A stretch of DNA of 34,342 nucleotides from Streptomyces sp. L-9-10 (GTDB taxonomy: Bacteria; Actinomycetota; Actinomycetes; Streptomycetales; Streptomycetaceae), in contig NZ_PHRF01000115.1 of the NCBI RefSeq assembly GCF_004151105.1, positions 1 through 34,342 of the forward strand, written 5' to 3'. Below the pieces are notes generated by a model, which ran no database searches, was not told the origin of the DNA, and worked only from the letters and a program-made list of their open reading frames with translations. The translations under genes were made by a program, and so were the position numbers. Positions 8,807 through 16,866 of this stretch are shown piece after piece; position 1 is the first letter of the stretch; each line of letters starts with the position of its first letter.

Positions 8807-9622
8807 ATGTCCGCCATCGCCCCCGCTCCCTTCGTCCCCGCCGCCCCCGCTGTCCCCGTCCCCGCCTCGGTGACCGCGCCCGGACCCGCCGAGCCGCGCT
8901 ATGTCGTGTCCCTCGCCCGCGACGAGGAGGACGTCCGGGCCGCCCAGCGGCTGCGGCACCTGGTTTTCGCCGGCGAGATGGGCGCCCGGCTCGACGGCCC
9001 GGAACCGGGGCTGGACGTCGACGCCTTCGACGCGTACTGCGACCACCTGCTGGTGCGCGAGGAGAGCACCGGCGAGGTCGTCGGTACGTACCGGCTGCTG
9101 CCGCCCGAGCGGGCCAGGGCCGCCGGACGGATCTACTCCGACAGCGAGTTCGACCTCTCCCGGCTCGCCCCGATCCGGCACGATCTGGTCGAGGTCGGCC
9201 GCTCGTGCGTCCACCCCCTGCACCGCACCGGCGGTGTCATCGCCCTGATCTGGGCCGGACTCGCCCGCTACATGACCGACAGCGGCTACAACTGGCTGGC
9301 GGGCTGCTGCTCCGTCCCGCTCGCGGACGGCGGCGCGCTCGCCGCCTCGACATGGAGCACCGTGAAGGAGAAGCACTTGGCGCCCGAGGAGTACTGGGTC
9401 ACCCCGCACCGCCTGTGGACCCCGGACGCGTCCGCCGCCGCTGCCCGGCCCTCCGAGCTGCCGCCGCTGCTCCGCGGCTATCTGCGGCTCGGCGCCTGGG
9501 TGTGCGGCGCGCCCGCGCACGACCCGGAGTTCGGTGTCGCCGACCTGTACGTACTGCTGTCGATGCGCCGCACCAACCCGCGCTACCTGCGGCACTTCCT
9601 CTCGCTCGCCCCCGGCGCATGA
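8807..9622 (+). CDS. olsB: Ornithine N-acyltransferase, OlsB-like (GNAT fold)
   Basis: A 271-residue protein of the hemolysin/OlsB acyltransferase group. After an Ala/Pro-rich N-terminus (about 30 residues) come AAQRLRHLVFAGEMGARLDG, VGTYRLLPPERA, ...SDSEFDLSRL and VEVGRSCVHPLHRTGGVIALIWAGLARY, which are the signature blocks of enzymes that move a 3-hydroxyacyl chain from acyl carrier protein to the amino group of ornithine, giving lyso-ornithine lipid. The ATG at 8807 follows AGGAG. It overlaps the next gene by four bases (ATGA), and the partner is a PlsC-type acyltransferase, the order expected for an ols operon. Some family members are annotated as hemolysin-like; the neighbouring OlsA-like gene makes the lipid role more likely. 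Confidence 0.85.
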   Translation: MSAIAPAPFVPAAPAVPVPASVTAPGPAEPRYVVSLARDEEDVRAAQRLRHLVFAGEMGARLDGPEPGLDVDAFDAYCDHLLVREESTGEVVGTYRLLPPERARAAGRIYSDSEFDLSRLAPIRHDLVEVGRSCVHPLHRTGGVIALIWAGLARYMTDSGYNWLAGCCSVPLADGGALAASTWSTVKEKHLAPEEYWVTPHRLWTPDASAAAARPSELPPLLRGYLRLGAWVCGAPAHDPEFGVADLYVLLSMRRTNPRYLRHFLSLAPGA

Positions 9623-10563
9623 GCGCCTGGCTGCCCACCGCGCCCTGCACCCCCCGCGACTGCTCCACCCACCAGGGCCCGGCCGCCGGGGCACTGACCG
9701 GGGCCGTACGGCTGCTCGCGGGGATCGGCCTCGTCCTGGCCGGAGCGCTGACGGCTCCCTTCCTCAGGGTCCTGGGCGGGGACGTACGGGACCTGCTCAC
9801 CCGGCACTGGGCGCGCACGGTACTGCGACTCTTCGGCCTGCGCGTCCGTGTCGTGGGGGCGCCCGCGCCCCGGCGCGGGTCCGGGGTGCTGGTCGTCGCC
9901 AACCATGTCTCCTGGCTGGACATACCGCTCCTCGCCACGGTCTTCCCGGGGCGGATGCTCGCCAAGAGCGAGATACGGCGCTGGCCGCTGCTGGGCGCGA
10001 TGGCCGCGCTGGGCGGCACCCTGTTCGTCGAGCGGGAGCGGCTGCGGGCGCTGCCCGGGACCGTACGGACCCTGTCGACCGCGCTCGCCGCCGGCTCGCG
10101 GGTGATCGTCTTCCCCGAGGCCTGCACCTGGTGCGGGCGCGACCAGGGGCGGTTCACCAGCGCCGTCTTCCAGGCGGCGCTGGACGCGGACGCCGCTGTC
10201 CGTCCGGTACGTATCACCTACCGCGCGCCGGACGGGAAGCCGTCCGGCGCCCCGGCGTTCGTCGGGGACGACACCATCACCGCCTCGCTGTGGCGGGTCG
10301 TGACGGCCGGCGGGCTCACGGCGGAGATCACGGTCCTGCCGCTGATCCCCGCCGGGCGCCACACCGACCGCCGCGAACTGGCCGCGGACGCCCGGTCAGG
10401 GATCGCCCGTACGGTCACGGACGCCGCCGCCCGGACCACCGTCACGGACGGCGTCCTTCACACAGCGGTCGCCAGCGACAGCGCGAACCTGCCCTCCTCG
10501 TCCGTCCACCAGTGCGCCAGCTCCAGTCCCGCCCCGGCCAGTTCGGCGCGTACCCGGTCCTGA
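9619..10563 (+). CDS. olsA: 1-acyl-glycerol-phosphate acyltransferase family, OlsA-like
   Basis: A 314-residue PlsC-type O-acyltransferase. It has a hydrophobic N-terminal helix (residues 25-50), the catalytic motif H96-V-S-W-L-D101 (HX4D), the FVERERL block and FPEACT in place of the commoner FPEGT. After OlsB it would add the second acyl chain to lyso-ornithine lipid at the inner membrane face; ordinary phosphatidic acid synthesis cannot be excluded. It is translationally coupled to olsB by ATGA. Odd feature: the last ~35 codons (10458-10563) run through the 3' end of the convergent egtD gene on the other strand. This tail (Ser/Ala-rich, ...SSPAPASSARTRS) looks like antisense of EgtD rather than protein sequence, so the original stop may have been lost. 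Confidence 0.85.
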   Translation: MSAWLPTAPCTPRDCSTHQGPAAGALTGAVRLLAGIGLVLAGALTAPFLRVLGGDVRDLLTRHWARTVLRLFGLRVRVVGAPAPRRGSGVLVVANHVSWLDIPLLATVFPGRMLAKSEIRRWPLLGAMAALGGTLFVERERLRALPGTVRTLSTALAAGSRVIVFPEACTWCGRDQGRFTSAVFQAALDADAAVRPVRITYRAPDGKPSGAPAFVGDDTITASLWRVVTAGGLTAEITVLPLIPAGRHTDRRELAADARSGIARTVTDAAARTTVTDGVLHTAVASDSANLPSSSVHQCASSSPAPASSARTRS

Positions 10564-11420
10564 CGGAACTTCGCCGACACCTCCGTACGCACCTCCTCGC
10601 CGGCCGCGAAGTGCACCACCAGATCCAGCTCCGGGACCTTCGCCGTGAGGTCCCGGCGCGCCCGCAGCCGCATCTCGATCCACTCGTGCTCGGCGTCCCA
10701 GAGCGCCACATGGTCGAAGTCACGCGGATCGAAGTCCGCGCCCAGCTCCCGGTTGATGACCAGGAGGACGTTCTTGTTGAAGGCGGCCGTCACCCCGGCC
10801 GAGTCGTCGTAGGCCCTGACCAGTACGGACTCGTCCTTCACCAGGTCCGTACCGAGCAGCAGCGCGTCACCGGGCGCGAGCAGCCCCCGGACCGATGCCA
10901 GGAACGACGCGCGCTCCGCCGGCAGCAGATTGCCGATCGTGCCGCCGAGGAACGCGACCAGCCGGGGGCCCGGGGTGCCGGGCAGCGCCAGCCCCCGGGT
11001 GAAGTCGGCGATGAGCGCGTGCACCTGGAGTCCGGGGTGCTCGGCGAGCAGGGATTCGGCGGCCCCGGTCAGCGCGCTCTCGCTGACATCCACCGGCACG
11101 TAGCTGTGCAGGCCGGTGAGCGCGTCCAGCAGATGACGGGTCTTCTCGGACGATCCGGACCCCAGCTCCACGAGGGTCCGCGCCCCGGTCGCCGCCGCGA
11201 TCTCCGGCGCCCGCGCGAGCAGGATCTCCCGCTCGGCGCGGGTCGGATAGTACTCGGGCAGCCTGGTGATCTCCTCGAAGAGTTCGCTGCCCCGGGAGTC
11301 GTAGAACCATTTGGGAGGCAGCACTTTGGGGGTACGGGTCAGCCCCTGGAGCACATCGGCGCGCAGAGCCGCGTCCGTGGCGTCCTCGGGCAGGGTGCGG
11401 GTCAGCAGGAACGGGCTCAC
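10458..11420 (-). CDS. egtD: L-histidine N-alpha-methyltransferase EgtD
   Basis: A 320-residue S-adenosylmethionine enzyme that trimethylates histidine to hercynine, the first step specific to ergothioneine. Visible signatures are LPPKWFYDSRGSELFEEI, the YYPTRAEREIL block, the SAM-binding ELGSGSSEKTRHLLDAL, the region VAFLGGTIGNL and FNKNVLLVINRELGADF, in the order known for mycobacterial EgtD. The GTG start at 11420 overlaps the TGA of egtC (GTGA), so it is coupled to the operon egtA-B-C-D read leftwards. Its 3' end overlaps the tail of the olsA-like gene by 106 bases on the opposite strand. Confidence 0.95.
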   Translation of the reverse strand: MSPFLLTRTLPEDATDAALRADVLQGLTRTPKVLPPKWFYDSRGSELFEEITRLPEYYPTRAEREILLARAPEIAAATGARTLVELGSGSSEKTRHLLDALTGLHSYVPVDVSESALTGAAESLLAEHPGLQVHALIADFTRGLALPGTPGPRLVAFLGGTIGNLLPAERASFLASVRGLLAPGDALLLGTDLVKDESVLVRAYDDSAGVTAAFNKNVLLVINRELGADFDPRDFDHVALWDAEHEWIEMRLRARRDLTAKVPELDLVVHFAAGEEVRTEVSAKFRQDRVRAELAGAGLELAHWWTDEEGRFALSLATAV

Positions 11421-12175
11421 TCGGGTGGCTCCTTGAGAGGGGACAACAGCACGTCGTCGCGGGTCGCCACGAGCAGGGTGCGATCGGGGACCTCGCGCCA
11501 GCGCGCGTCGTCGTCGTACGGTTCGGAGGCCACCACGGTCCAGTGGCCCCCGGGATCGGTCAGATACCAGAGGGTGTCCCCCCACGCGGTCGCGGCGATC
11601 CGCTCGCCGTCGGTGACCAGCAGATTGAGCCGGGAGGCCGGCGCGGCCGCGGCGATGTCGAGGACGGTGTCGCCCAGCGCCTGACCCAGCTCGTCGCCGG
11701 CCCGCAGCCGGTGCAGGAGCAGCGCCCACACCAGCGCGGAATCGGTGCGGGCCGCCAGGGTGAGCAGCTCCTCGGCGGGGAGGGACGCGGCCGGGCCCGC
11801 GAGACTGCCCGGCCAGCCGCCGACCGAGCCGTTGTGGCTGAACAGCCAGGGCCCGTCGGAGAACGGCGCGGCGGCGGCCTCCCCGTCGGCGCCCGGCTCG
11901 GTCGCGTCACGTACCGCGGCGAGCAGGGCGCCGGTACGGATCACCCGCGCCAGATCGGTGAATCCCAGGTCCCCCCAGATGGGCCGCGCGCGGCGGTAGC
12001 GGGCGGGCAGCGGATCGCCGTCCGCGTACCAGCCCACCCCGAAACCATCGGCGTTGACCGTGCCGTTGCGCTGTCGGCGCGGTGCCCAGGACTGCCGGAA
12101 CAGCCCGTGCGGTGGCGCGATCAGCACCTCCCCGAGCGCCACCGGCGGCCCCAGCCGGGCGAGATGGCGGCACAT
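11417..12175 (-). CDS. egtC: Gamma-glutamyl-hercynylcysteine sulfoxide hydrolase EgtC
   Basis: A 252-residue class II glutamine amidotransferase-type hydrolase. The start Met is followed by Cys2 (MCRHLARLG), which becomes the N-terminal nucleophile after Met removal. NADGFGVGWY and FSHNGSVGG are the other active-site blocks. It removes the glutamyl group from gamma-glutamyl-hercynylcysteine sulfoxide. The start is fixed by the Cys2 requirement; its ATG overlaps the egtB stop by one base (TGATG) and its stop overlaps the egtD start. Confidence 0.95.
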   Translation of the reverse strand: MCRHLARLGPPVALGEVLIAPPHGLFRQSWAPRRQRNGTVNADGFGVGWYADGDPLPARYRRARPIWGDLGFTDLARVIRTGALLAAVRDATEPGADGEAAAAPFSDGPWLFSHNGSVGGWPGSLAGPAASLPAEELLTLAARTDSALVWALLLHRLRAGDELGQALGDTVLDIAAAAPASRLNLLVTDGERIAATAWGDTLWYLTDPGGHWTVVASEPYDDDARWREVPDRTLLVATRDDVLLSPLKEPPE

Positions 12176-13524
12176 CAGACATCCCCGGCGGTGCGGAAAC
12201 CGGAGAAGATCTGGCGGCGGACCGGCAGATCCCAGTTGCGGAACGTACCGCGGCACGCCACCGCGTCCACCGCGAACGACCCGCCCCGCAGCACCTTGTG
12301 GGCGCTGCCGAAGAAGACCTCCGAGTACTCGCGGTACGGGAACGCGGCGAACCCCGGATAGGGCAGGAAGTCGCTCGACGTCCACTCCCAGACGTCCCCG
12401 ATCAACTGCCGTACGCCCAGCGGCGAGGCGCCCCGCGGATAGCTGCCCGCCGGGGCCGGCCGCAGATGGCGCTGGCCGAGATTGGCACGCTCCGGGGTGG
12501 CCTCCTCGTCACCCCACGGATACCGCAGCGACCGGCCGGAGACGGGATCGTGCCGGGCGGCCTTCTCCCACTCCTCCTCGCTCGGCAGCCGCCGCCCCGC
12601 CCAGCGGGCGTACGCGTCGGCCTCGTACCAGCTCACATGGAGCACCGGCTCGTCCGCGGGGACCGGCTCCTCCACACCGAACGCGCGGCGCAGCCACTGC
12701 CCGCCCTCGCGCCGCCAGAACAGCGGAGCGCCGATGTCGTGCGTACGGATCTGCTCCCAGCCGGCCGGCGCCCACCAGCGTTCGTCCGTGTAGCCGCCGT
12801 CGTCGATGAAGTGCTGGTAGTCACCGTTGGTCACCGGCACCGTGTCGATGAAGAACGCCGGGACGAGCCGCTGATGGGCCGGGCGCTCGTTGTCGAGCGA
12901 CCAGGGCTCGGTGGAGGTGCCCATCGTGAAGGGCCCGGCCGGTACGAGCACTTCGGCGGGCAGTCCCGTGGTGTCACCGGCCGGCGGCGGGGGCGCGGTC
13001 AGCGCGGCGGGCCCCCGGCGCAGCTGGTGGGTGATGAGCATGGTCTCGTCGTGCTGCTGCTCGTGCTGGGCGATCATCCCGAAGGCGAACCCCGCGTCCA
13101 GCAGCGGACCGCCGTGCAGCGGGGTGCGCTCGATGATGTCCAGCACCCTGCCGCGTACGTCGGAGGCGTAGGCGCGCGCCTCGGCGGGGGGCAGCAGCGG
13201 CAGCGTCGGCCGTGCGGACCGGGGATGCTCGAAGGCGTCGTAGACGGAGTCGATCTCCGGGCGGATGGCGTCGCGCCCCGCGACCGTCCGCAGCAGCCAC
13301 TGCTCTTCCTGGTTGCCGATGTGCGCCAGATCCCAGACCAGCGGGGACATCAGCGGCGAGTGCTGCGCCGTCAGCTCGTGGTCGTCGACACAGGAGGTCA
13401 GCAGAGAGGTACGGTCCCTGGCGGCGGTCAGGGCCTCGACGGCGCGCCGCCGCAGCTGTTCCGCCGTTGTCCCGACGGCTTCCGCGCTGTCCGCGCCTTC
13501 CATGGTTTCCGCGGAGTCGGTCAT
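12175..13524 (-). CDS. egtB: Hercynine oxygenase / sulfoxide synthase EgtB
   Basis: A 449-residue non-haem iron enzyme that joins hercynine to gamma-glutamylcysteine with oxygen. The N-terminal DinB-like domain supplies three iron-binding histidines: H68 in DLAHIG, and H154 and H158 in QHEQQHDE. The C-terminal half (about 190-449) is a formylglycine-generating-enzyme/C-type-lectin-like fold (VPAGPFTMGTS, PVTNGDYQHFI, GDVWEWTSSDF, VLRGGSFAVD, FRNWDLP-x-RRQIFSGFR). Length and domain order match EgtB of actinobacteria that use gamma-glutamylcysteine as sulfur donor. The ATG overlaps the egtA stop by four bases on the minus strand. Confidence 0.95.
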   Translation of the reverse strand: MTDSAETMEGADSAEAVGTTAEQLRRRAVEALTAARDRTSLLTSCVDDHELTAQHSPLMSPLVWDLAHIGNQEEQWLLRTVAGRDAIRPEIDSVYDAFEHPRSARPTLPLLPPAEARAYASDVRGRVLDIIERTPLHGGPLLDAGFAFGMIAQHEQQHDETMLITHQLRRGPAALTAPPPPAGDTTGLPAEVLVPAGPFTMGTSTEPWSLDNERPAHQRLVPAFFIDTVPVTNGDYQHFIDDGGYTDERWWAPAGWEQIRTHDIGAPLFWRREGGQWLRRAFGVEEPVPADEPVLHVSWYEADAYARWAGRRLPSEEEWEKAARHDPVSGRSLRYPWGDEEATPERANLGQRHLRPAPAGSYPRGASPLGVRQLIGDVWEWTSSDFLPYPGFAAFPYREYSEVFFGSAHKVLRGGSFAVDAVACRGTFRNWDLPVRRQIFSGFRTAGDV

Positions 13525-14795
13525 GTCCTGAGGTCCTTCCCGTTCACAGAGGCGCGTAGATCATCGGCGGGACATCGGCCGCGCATGACATAGCGGTCGT
13601 TGAAGGCCGCGACCGCGTCCTGTACGGCCCTCGTGGCGCCGACGCGCGGGAGTGCCTCCTGAGCGATGGCGAAGCAGGCGATCGCCGCAGCGTGCAGCTC
13701 CGGATCGCTCAGCGCGTGGCGCGCCGCGTTGGCCCAGAGGAGATTGCGGGGAGCGGGCAGCGAACCCGCCGTCTCCGCCAGTGGTTTGACGGTGCGGTAG
13801 ACCGTCTCCGACGCCTCGGGATCGTCGAACAGCGCGGTGGTGACGGCGAGTGGCACCATCCAGCCGTCCTCGCCCGGCTGGGCGTCGATCATCCGCAACT
13901 CCAGATGACCACGTGGCCGGACGGGCGGAAACAGCGTCGTGAGGTGGTAGTCGAGGTCCGCGCGGACCGGCGGTCGCGGCAGCCCTGACCTTATCCACTC
14001 CCGGAAGGTCAGCCCGTCGGGCACCGGCCAGGGCCCCTTCTCCGCCCGGATGCACATCACCGGTGTGTCCAGGGCGTGCGCCGCCCAGGCGGCACGGGGT
14101 TCGTACCGCGCCGAGGGCGCGGCGGTACGGGCCGGGTCCAGCTGTGCCCACATCGCCTGCCGGGTGGAGCGCCAGCCGGTCGGTCTGCGTTCGCTCATGG
14201 GCGAGTTCGCGAAGGAGGCGACCAGCACCGCGCCCAGCAGATGGGCGAGTTGCCAGCGCCGGCCGTATCCGAGCGGGCCGGGCTCCTCGTGGCCCGCGTC
14301 CAGACACACCTGGATGGAGGCCGTGGTCCGCATCATGGCGCGCCCGGCCGGACCGATCCGGTCGAGGTAGGTCTCCATCGCGTCATAGCGCGGCTCCCGC
14401 AGCATGCGGTGCGGGGAGTGCCAGGGGTCCTGTCCGAGACCCGCGAGCGCGAGTCCCGCCGTACGCAGGGCCGGGCGTACGGTGTCCAGGTCCGCGGCGG
14501 TGGTGGTGATGCACTCCATCAGCGACGCGGCGGGCGGGGAGCTGAGCTCCAGCTGACCGCCGGGTTCGAAGGTGAGTGCCGAGGCGAGGCGCAGATCCCT
14601 CAGCCCCTCGTACGCCTCTCGGAGGCGGTGGGCCGGGACCGCTCTTTCGGGGGAGCGCAGGTCGTGCACGAGCCATTCCAGTTCCACACCCACGGTGCGG
14701 GGCGGGCCCGTCTTGAAGCAGATACCGCGTAGTAGATCCTCGGCGTCATCTTCGCCGAGTGGTGTTCCCTCATCAAGGAAACCGTCGGATGGCAT
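13521..14795 (-). CDS. egtA: Glutamate-cysteine ligase EgtA
   Basis: A 424-residue ligase making gamma-glutamylcysteine from glutamate, cysteine and ATP for the EgtB reaction. The active-site strand VGVELEWLVHD, the TFEPGGQLELSSPP block, the MMRTTASIQVCLD strand and the C-terminal HLELRMIDAQP block are those of the GCS2/EgtA family. The ATG at 14795 has AGGAGG at ideal distance; the open frame farther upstream runs through the promoter. It is the first gene of egtABCD. No egtE (PLP-dependent C-S lyase) lies in the window, so the last step must be supplied from elsewhere. Confidence 0.95.
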   Translation of the reverse strand: MPSDGFLDEGTPLGEDDAEDLLRGICFKTGPPRTVGVELEWLVHDLRSPERAVPAHRLREAYEGLRDLRLASALTFEPGGQLELSSPPAASLMECITTTAADLDTVRPALRTAGLALAGLGQDPWHSPHRMLREPRYDAMETYLDRIGPAGRAMMRTTASIQVCLDAGHEEPGPLGYGRRWQLAHLLGAVLVASFANSPMSERRPTGWRSTRQAMWAQLDPARTAAPSARYEPRAAWAAHALDTPVMCIRAEKGPWPVPDGLTFREWIRSGLPRPPVRADLDYHLTTLFPPVRPRGHLELRMIDAQPGEDGWMVPLAVTTALFDDPEASETVYRTVKPLAETAGSLPAPRNLLWANAARHALSDPELHAAAIACFAIAQEALPRVGATRAVQDAVAAFNDRYVMRGRCPADDLRASVNGKDLRT

Positions 14796-14863
14796 GGCCG
14801 GATCCTCCTGTCGAAGACCGTGACCGGACTCCGCTCCCGGGTTGGGGGCGAAGTGCTTCGTCC

Positions 14864-14894
14864 AACCTAAAGCCACTCTCGCCGCTTCGCACAA
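14864..14894 (-). promoter_or_regulatory. Predicted promoter of egtABCD
   Basis: On the minus strand TTGTGC (14889-14894) and TAGGTT (14864-14869) are separated by 19 bases. Transcription would start near 14857, about 60 bases before the egtA ATG. A small inverted repeat CGAAG-TG-CTTCG lies at 14849-14860, at the predicted start. Confidence 0.4.
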
Positions 14895-15001
14895 GAGTGC
14901 CCCTACAGTCATCGTTTCGTCAGAAATCCGGGTGCCCCGAACGTGCTCGTCCACGCAGGATTTCCGTGTGAGCGCACGGCCGCGGGGGATCGCGAAAGAA
15001 A

Positions 15002-15017
15002 CGGACGAGATCGTCCG
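15002..15017. promoter_or_regulatory. Palindrome CGGACGA-GA-TCGTCCG
   Basis: A perfect 16-base inverted repeat of operator size, about 110 bases upstream of the predicted egtA promoter. It may be a distal operator for egtABCD, but its partner protein is unknown. Confidence 0.3.
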
Positions 15018-15322
15018 AACGGGCTGACACCGTACGGAAGACGGCTGTGACGTGGGGATTCGCGCGGCCGTGGACGCGGCGGTCGCCGGGACACGGTGTA
15101 CGGGCCCGGACCGGCCGCGATCGCGACCGGTCCGGGGACGGGGCGACGGCGCCCACGCGGGACCGGACGGCGGGCACTGCTCCGGACGGGGGCCGGGCCA
15201 CCGGCCGGGCGAGCCGCGCGCCGGTCATCGAGCGTCGCGGTGCTCGACCGGACGGCGCCCTCGCCGGGGGCGTTCCGGTGGGCGCTCGCGTACAGCGGCG
15301 CCCGAGGGCGCGGTGGCGCGCC

Positions 15323-15817
15323 TCAGCGCCAGCCGTACAGCTCCCTGAGGCGGTTGACGACCAGGTTGAACCGTCCCCGGTCCAGCGCGCAGGCCTCGCG
15401 CCGCATGCCCTTCTCGTGAACGCGCAGCACCCGGTCCACATTCACCCAGGACTCGCGGCCCGCGCGGTCCCACGGCCCGACCCCGATCGGCACCCACTCG
15501 CGGTCCTGGTTGTGACGCTTGCTGGAGAGCTGTACGGCGAGCAGTGTGCCGGCCGCCTCGCGGGCGACCACCAGCACCGGGCGGTCCTTGCCGCGCCCGT
15601 CGTTCTCCTCGAAGGGCACCCAGGTCCAGACGATCTCGCCGGGGTCGGGATCACCGTCGTGCTCCGGGGCGTACGAGGTGCGGACCCGCCCCACGTCCCG
15701 GGGCTCGGCCTCCGTCGTGGCGGCCGGGCCACCACGGCCGGGGGAATCGAGGCCGCTGCTGTCACTGGTGCTGTCACTGGTGCGGTCGCCGCTGCCGGCG
15801 CCGGGGAAGGGCGTCAT
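15323..15817 (-). CDS. PemK/MazF-family protein (solitary)
   Basis: A 164-residue protein whose residues ~58-164 form a PemK/MazF-like SH3-type barrel: GEIVWTWVPFEENDGRGKDRPVLVV, the LLAVQLSSK strand and a terminal ...RGRFNLVVNRLRELYGW. Classical members are endoribonuclease toxins. No antitoxin gene is adjacent, and it may have a housekeeping or non-toxic role. The first ~55 residues are a low-complexity Ser/Asp/Gly/Thr segment that includes a 12-base DNA repeat (GCTGTCACTGGT x2 near 15757-15780), so the true start may be an internal GTG shortly before RVRTSYAPE. The gene lies downstream of the alpha/beta hydrolase, same strand, gap 155 bases. Confidence 0.75.
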   Translation of the reverse strand: MTPFPGAGSGDRTSDSTSDSSGLDSPGRGGPAATTEAEPRDVGRVRTSYAPEHDGDPDPGEIVWTWVPFEENDGRGKDRPVLVVAREAAGTLLAVQLSSKRHNQDREWVPIGVGPWDRAGRESWVNVDRVLRVHEKGMRREACALDRGRFNLVVNRLRELYGWR

Positions 15818-15918
15818 CCGGACGACGTTAGATCGTCCGCGGGCCGCTCCGTGGGGCGGGTCCCTCTCGGGCGGGGCGCGGGGCGGGTCCCTTCCCGGAT
15901 CAGCGGATCCGGGTCCTG

Positions 15919-15979
15919 TCGAGCCCGGTCATATCGCGCCGGGTTCTGTCGCACCGGTCGTATCGAGCCCGGTCATATC
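15919..15979 (-). repeat. Direct repeat across the hydrolase stop codon
   Basis: TCGAGCCCGGTCATATC occurs at 15919-15935 and 15963-15979, 44 bases apart, with a weaker related unit between. The right copy contains the stop codon of the hydrolase gene (15973-15975). It looks like a local duplication of the gene's 3' end. Confidence 0.8.
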
Positions 15980-16683
15980 CAGCCGTCCAGCGACGTCATG
16001 AACCCGTCGAAGTCGTCGCGGTGGATGGTGTGCCCGGCGCCCGCCACCGTACGGACCTGGAAGCCGCGACGCTCCAACTCCGCCGCGTGCGCGGGGGAGA
16101 TCATGACGCTCGGACCGGCGAGCTGAACGAGCGAGGGGACGACGGGCGCGGCCGGCAGCAGATCGGCGCCGAACGCCGGGGCGAGACCGAACGCGGTGTT
16201 CTCGTCCCAGACCGCGAGGGTCTCCAGCTCCACCTCGACGTCCTCGGCCTCCCACCGGGGGTTCAGCGCCGTGATCTCCTCCCGTGACAGGGTCTTGGCG
16301 CGGGCGAGCGCCCTCGGGCCGTCCAACTCCCCCTCGGTGCGCGGCAGACACCAGGCCGGGTCGGAGTAGACGGCACGCCCCGGCGCCAGTCGCTCCACGG
16401 CGAGGGAGAGGGCGAGCCCGCCGAGGGAGTGTCCGATCGCCACGTCGGCCCCGGCCGGCAGCGTCTCCACGAGGTCGTCGGCGAAGCGCTCCATGCCGTA
16501 GCCACCGCCGTGGCCGGCGTGGCCGGTGGCGCCGTGACCGCGCAGATCGACGGCGATCACGCGCAGGCCGCGGGCCGCGAGGGCCGGGCCCACACGGCGC
16601 CAGGTGCGGTGGTCGGCCATGATGCCGTGGATCAGGAGCGCGACACGGTCGCCCTCGCCCCAGGTATGGGTGTGGAGTCGCAC
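15973..16683 (-). CDS. Alpha/beta-hydrolase fold protein
   Basis: A 236-residue alpha/beta hydrolase. Beta-strand 3 and the oxyanion region are VALLIHGIMADHRTWRRVGP, the nucleophile elbow is AIGHSLGGLAL, and the catalytic histidine is in AGAGHTIHRDDFDGF near the C-terminus. These fit esterases and lipases of the mid-size class; the substrate is unknown. It is divergent from the LacI-type regulator (183 bases between starts), which may control it. Its stop codon lies in a 17-base direct repeat. The upstream region contains an 8-base tandem repeat, which forms part of an extended open frame that I do not regard as coding. Confidence 0.85.
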   Translation of the reverse strand: MRLHTHTWGEGDRVALLIHGIMADHRTWRRVGPALAARGLRVIAVDLRGHGATGHAGHGGGYGMERFADDLVETLPAGADVAIGHSLGGLALSLAVERLAPGRAVYSDPAWCLPRTEGELDGPRALARAKTLSREEITALNPRWEAEDVEVELETLAVWDENTAFGLAPAFGADLLPAAPVVPSLVQLAGPSVMISPAHAAELERRGFQVRTVAGAGHTIHRDDFDGFMTSLDGWI

Positions 16684-16728
16684 AGTGCATGCCTTCCGGG
16701 ATCTCGGTCGGACCGTTTCGCTCTCGGG

Positions 16729-16760
16729 CGTGGTGACGTGGTGACGTGGTGACGTGGTGG
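16729..16760. repeat. 8-base tandem repeat CGTGGTGA
   Basis: Three perfect copies of CGTGGTGA (16729-16752) and a fourth with one change (16753-16760), followed by GGTGGCGCGG-type units to about 16790. It lies between the divergent hydrolase and LacI genes, 46 bases upstream of the hydrolase start, and could vary in copy number by slippage. Confidence 0.8.
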
Positions 16761-16866
16761 CGCGGCGGTGCGGTGGCGCGGTGGCGCGGCGAAAATGGCG
16801 TGCCGGCCTGCTGGTTCGGCCGTCCGCCGGACCTCCGCGGACCGGTCTGGAAAGATACCGGCTGCC

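Larger units (their letters stand above)
14796..15322. other. Intergenic region upstream of egtA
   Basis: 527 bases between egtA and the MazF-like gene, both read leftwards. Next to egtA are its ribosome-binding site and promoter. Farther up are an inverted repeat GAAATCC (14923-14929) / GGATTTC (14958-14964) and a perfect palindrome CGGACGA-GA-TCGTCCG at 15002-15017. From about 15030 to 15322 the DNA is very GC-rich and I see no supported gene. Confidence 0.5.

Noticed and set aside
10458..14795. A fifth ergothioneine gene (egtE) within or next to the operon
   Set aside because: No PLP-dependent lyase sequence is visible on either side; egtD is followed by olsA on the other strand.
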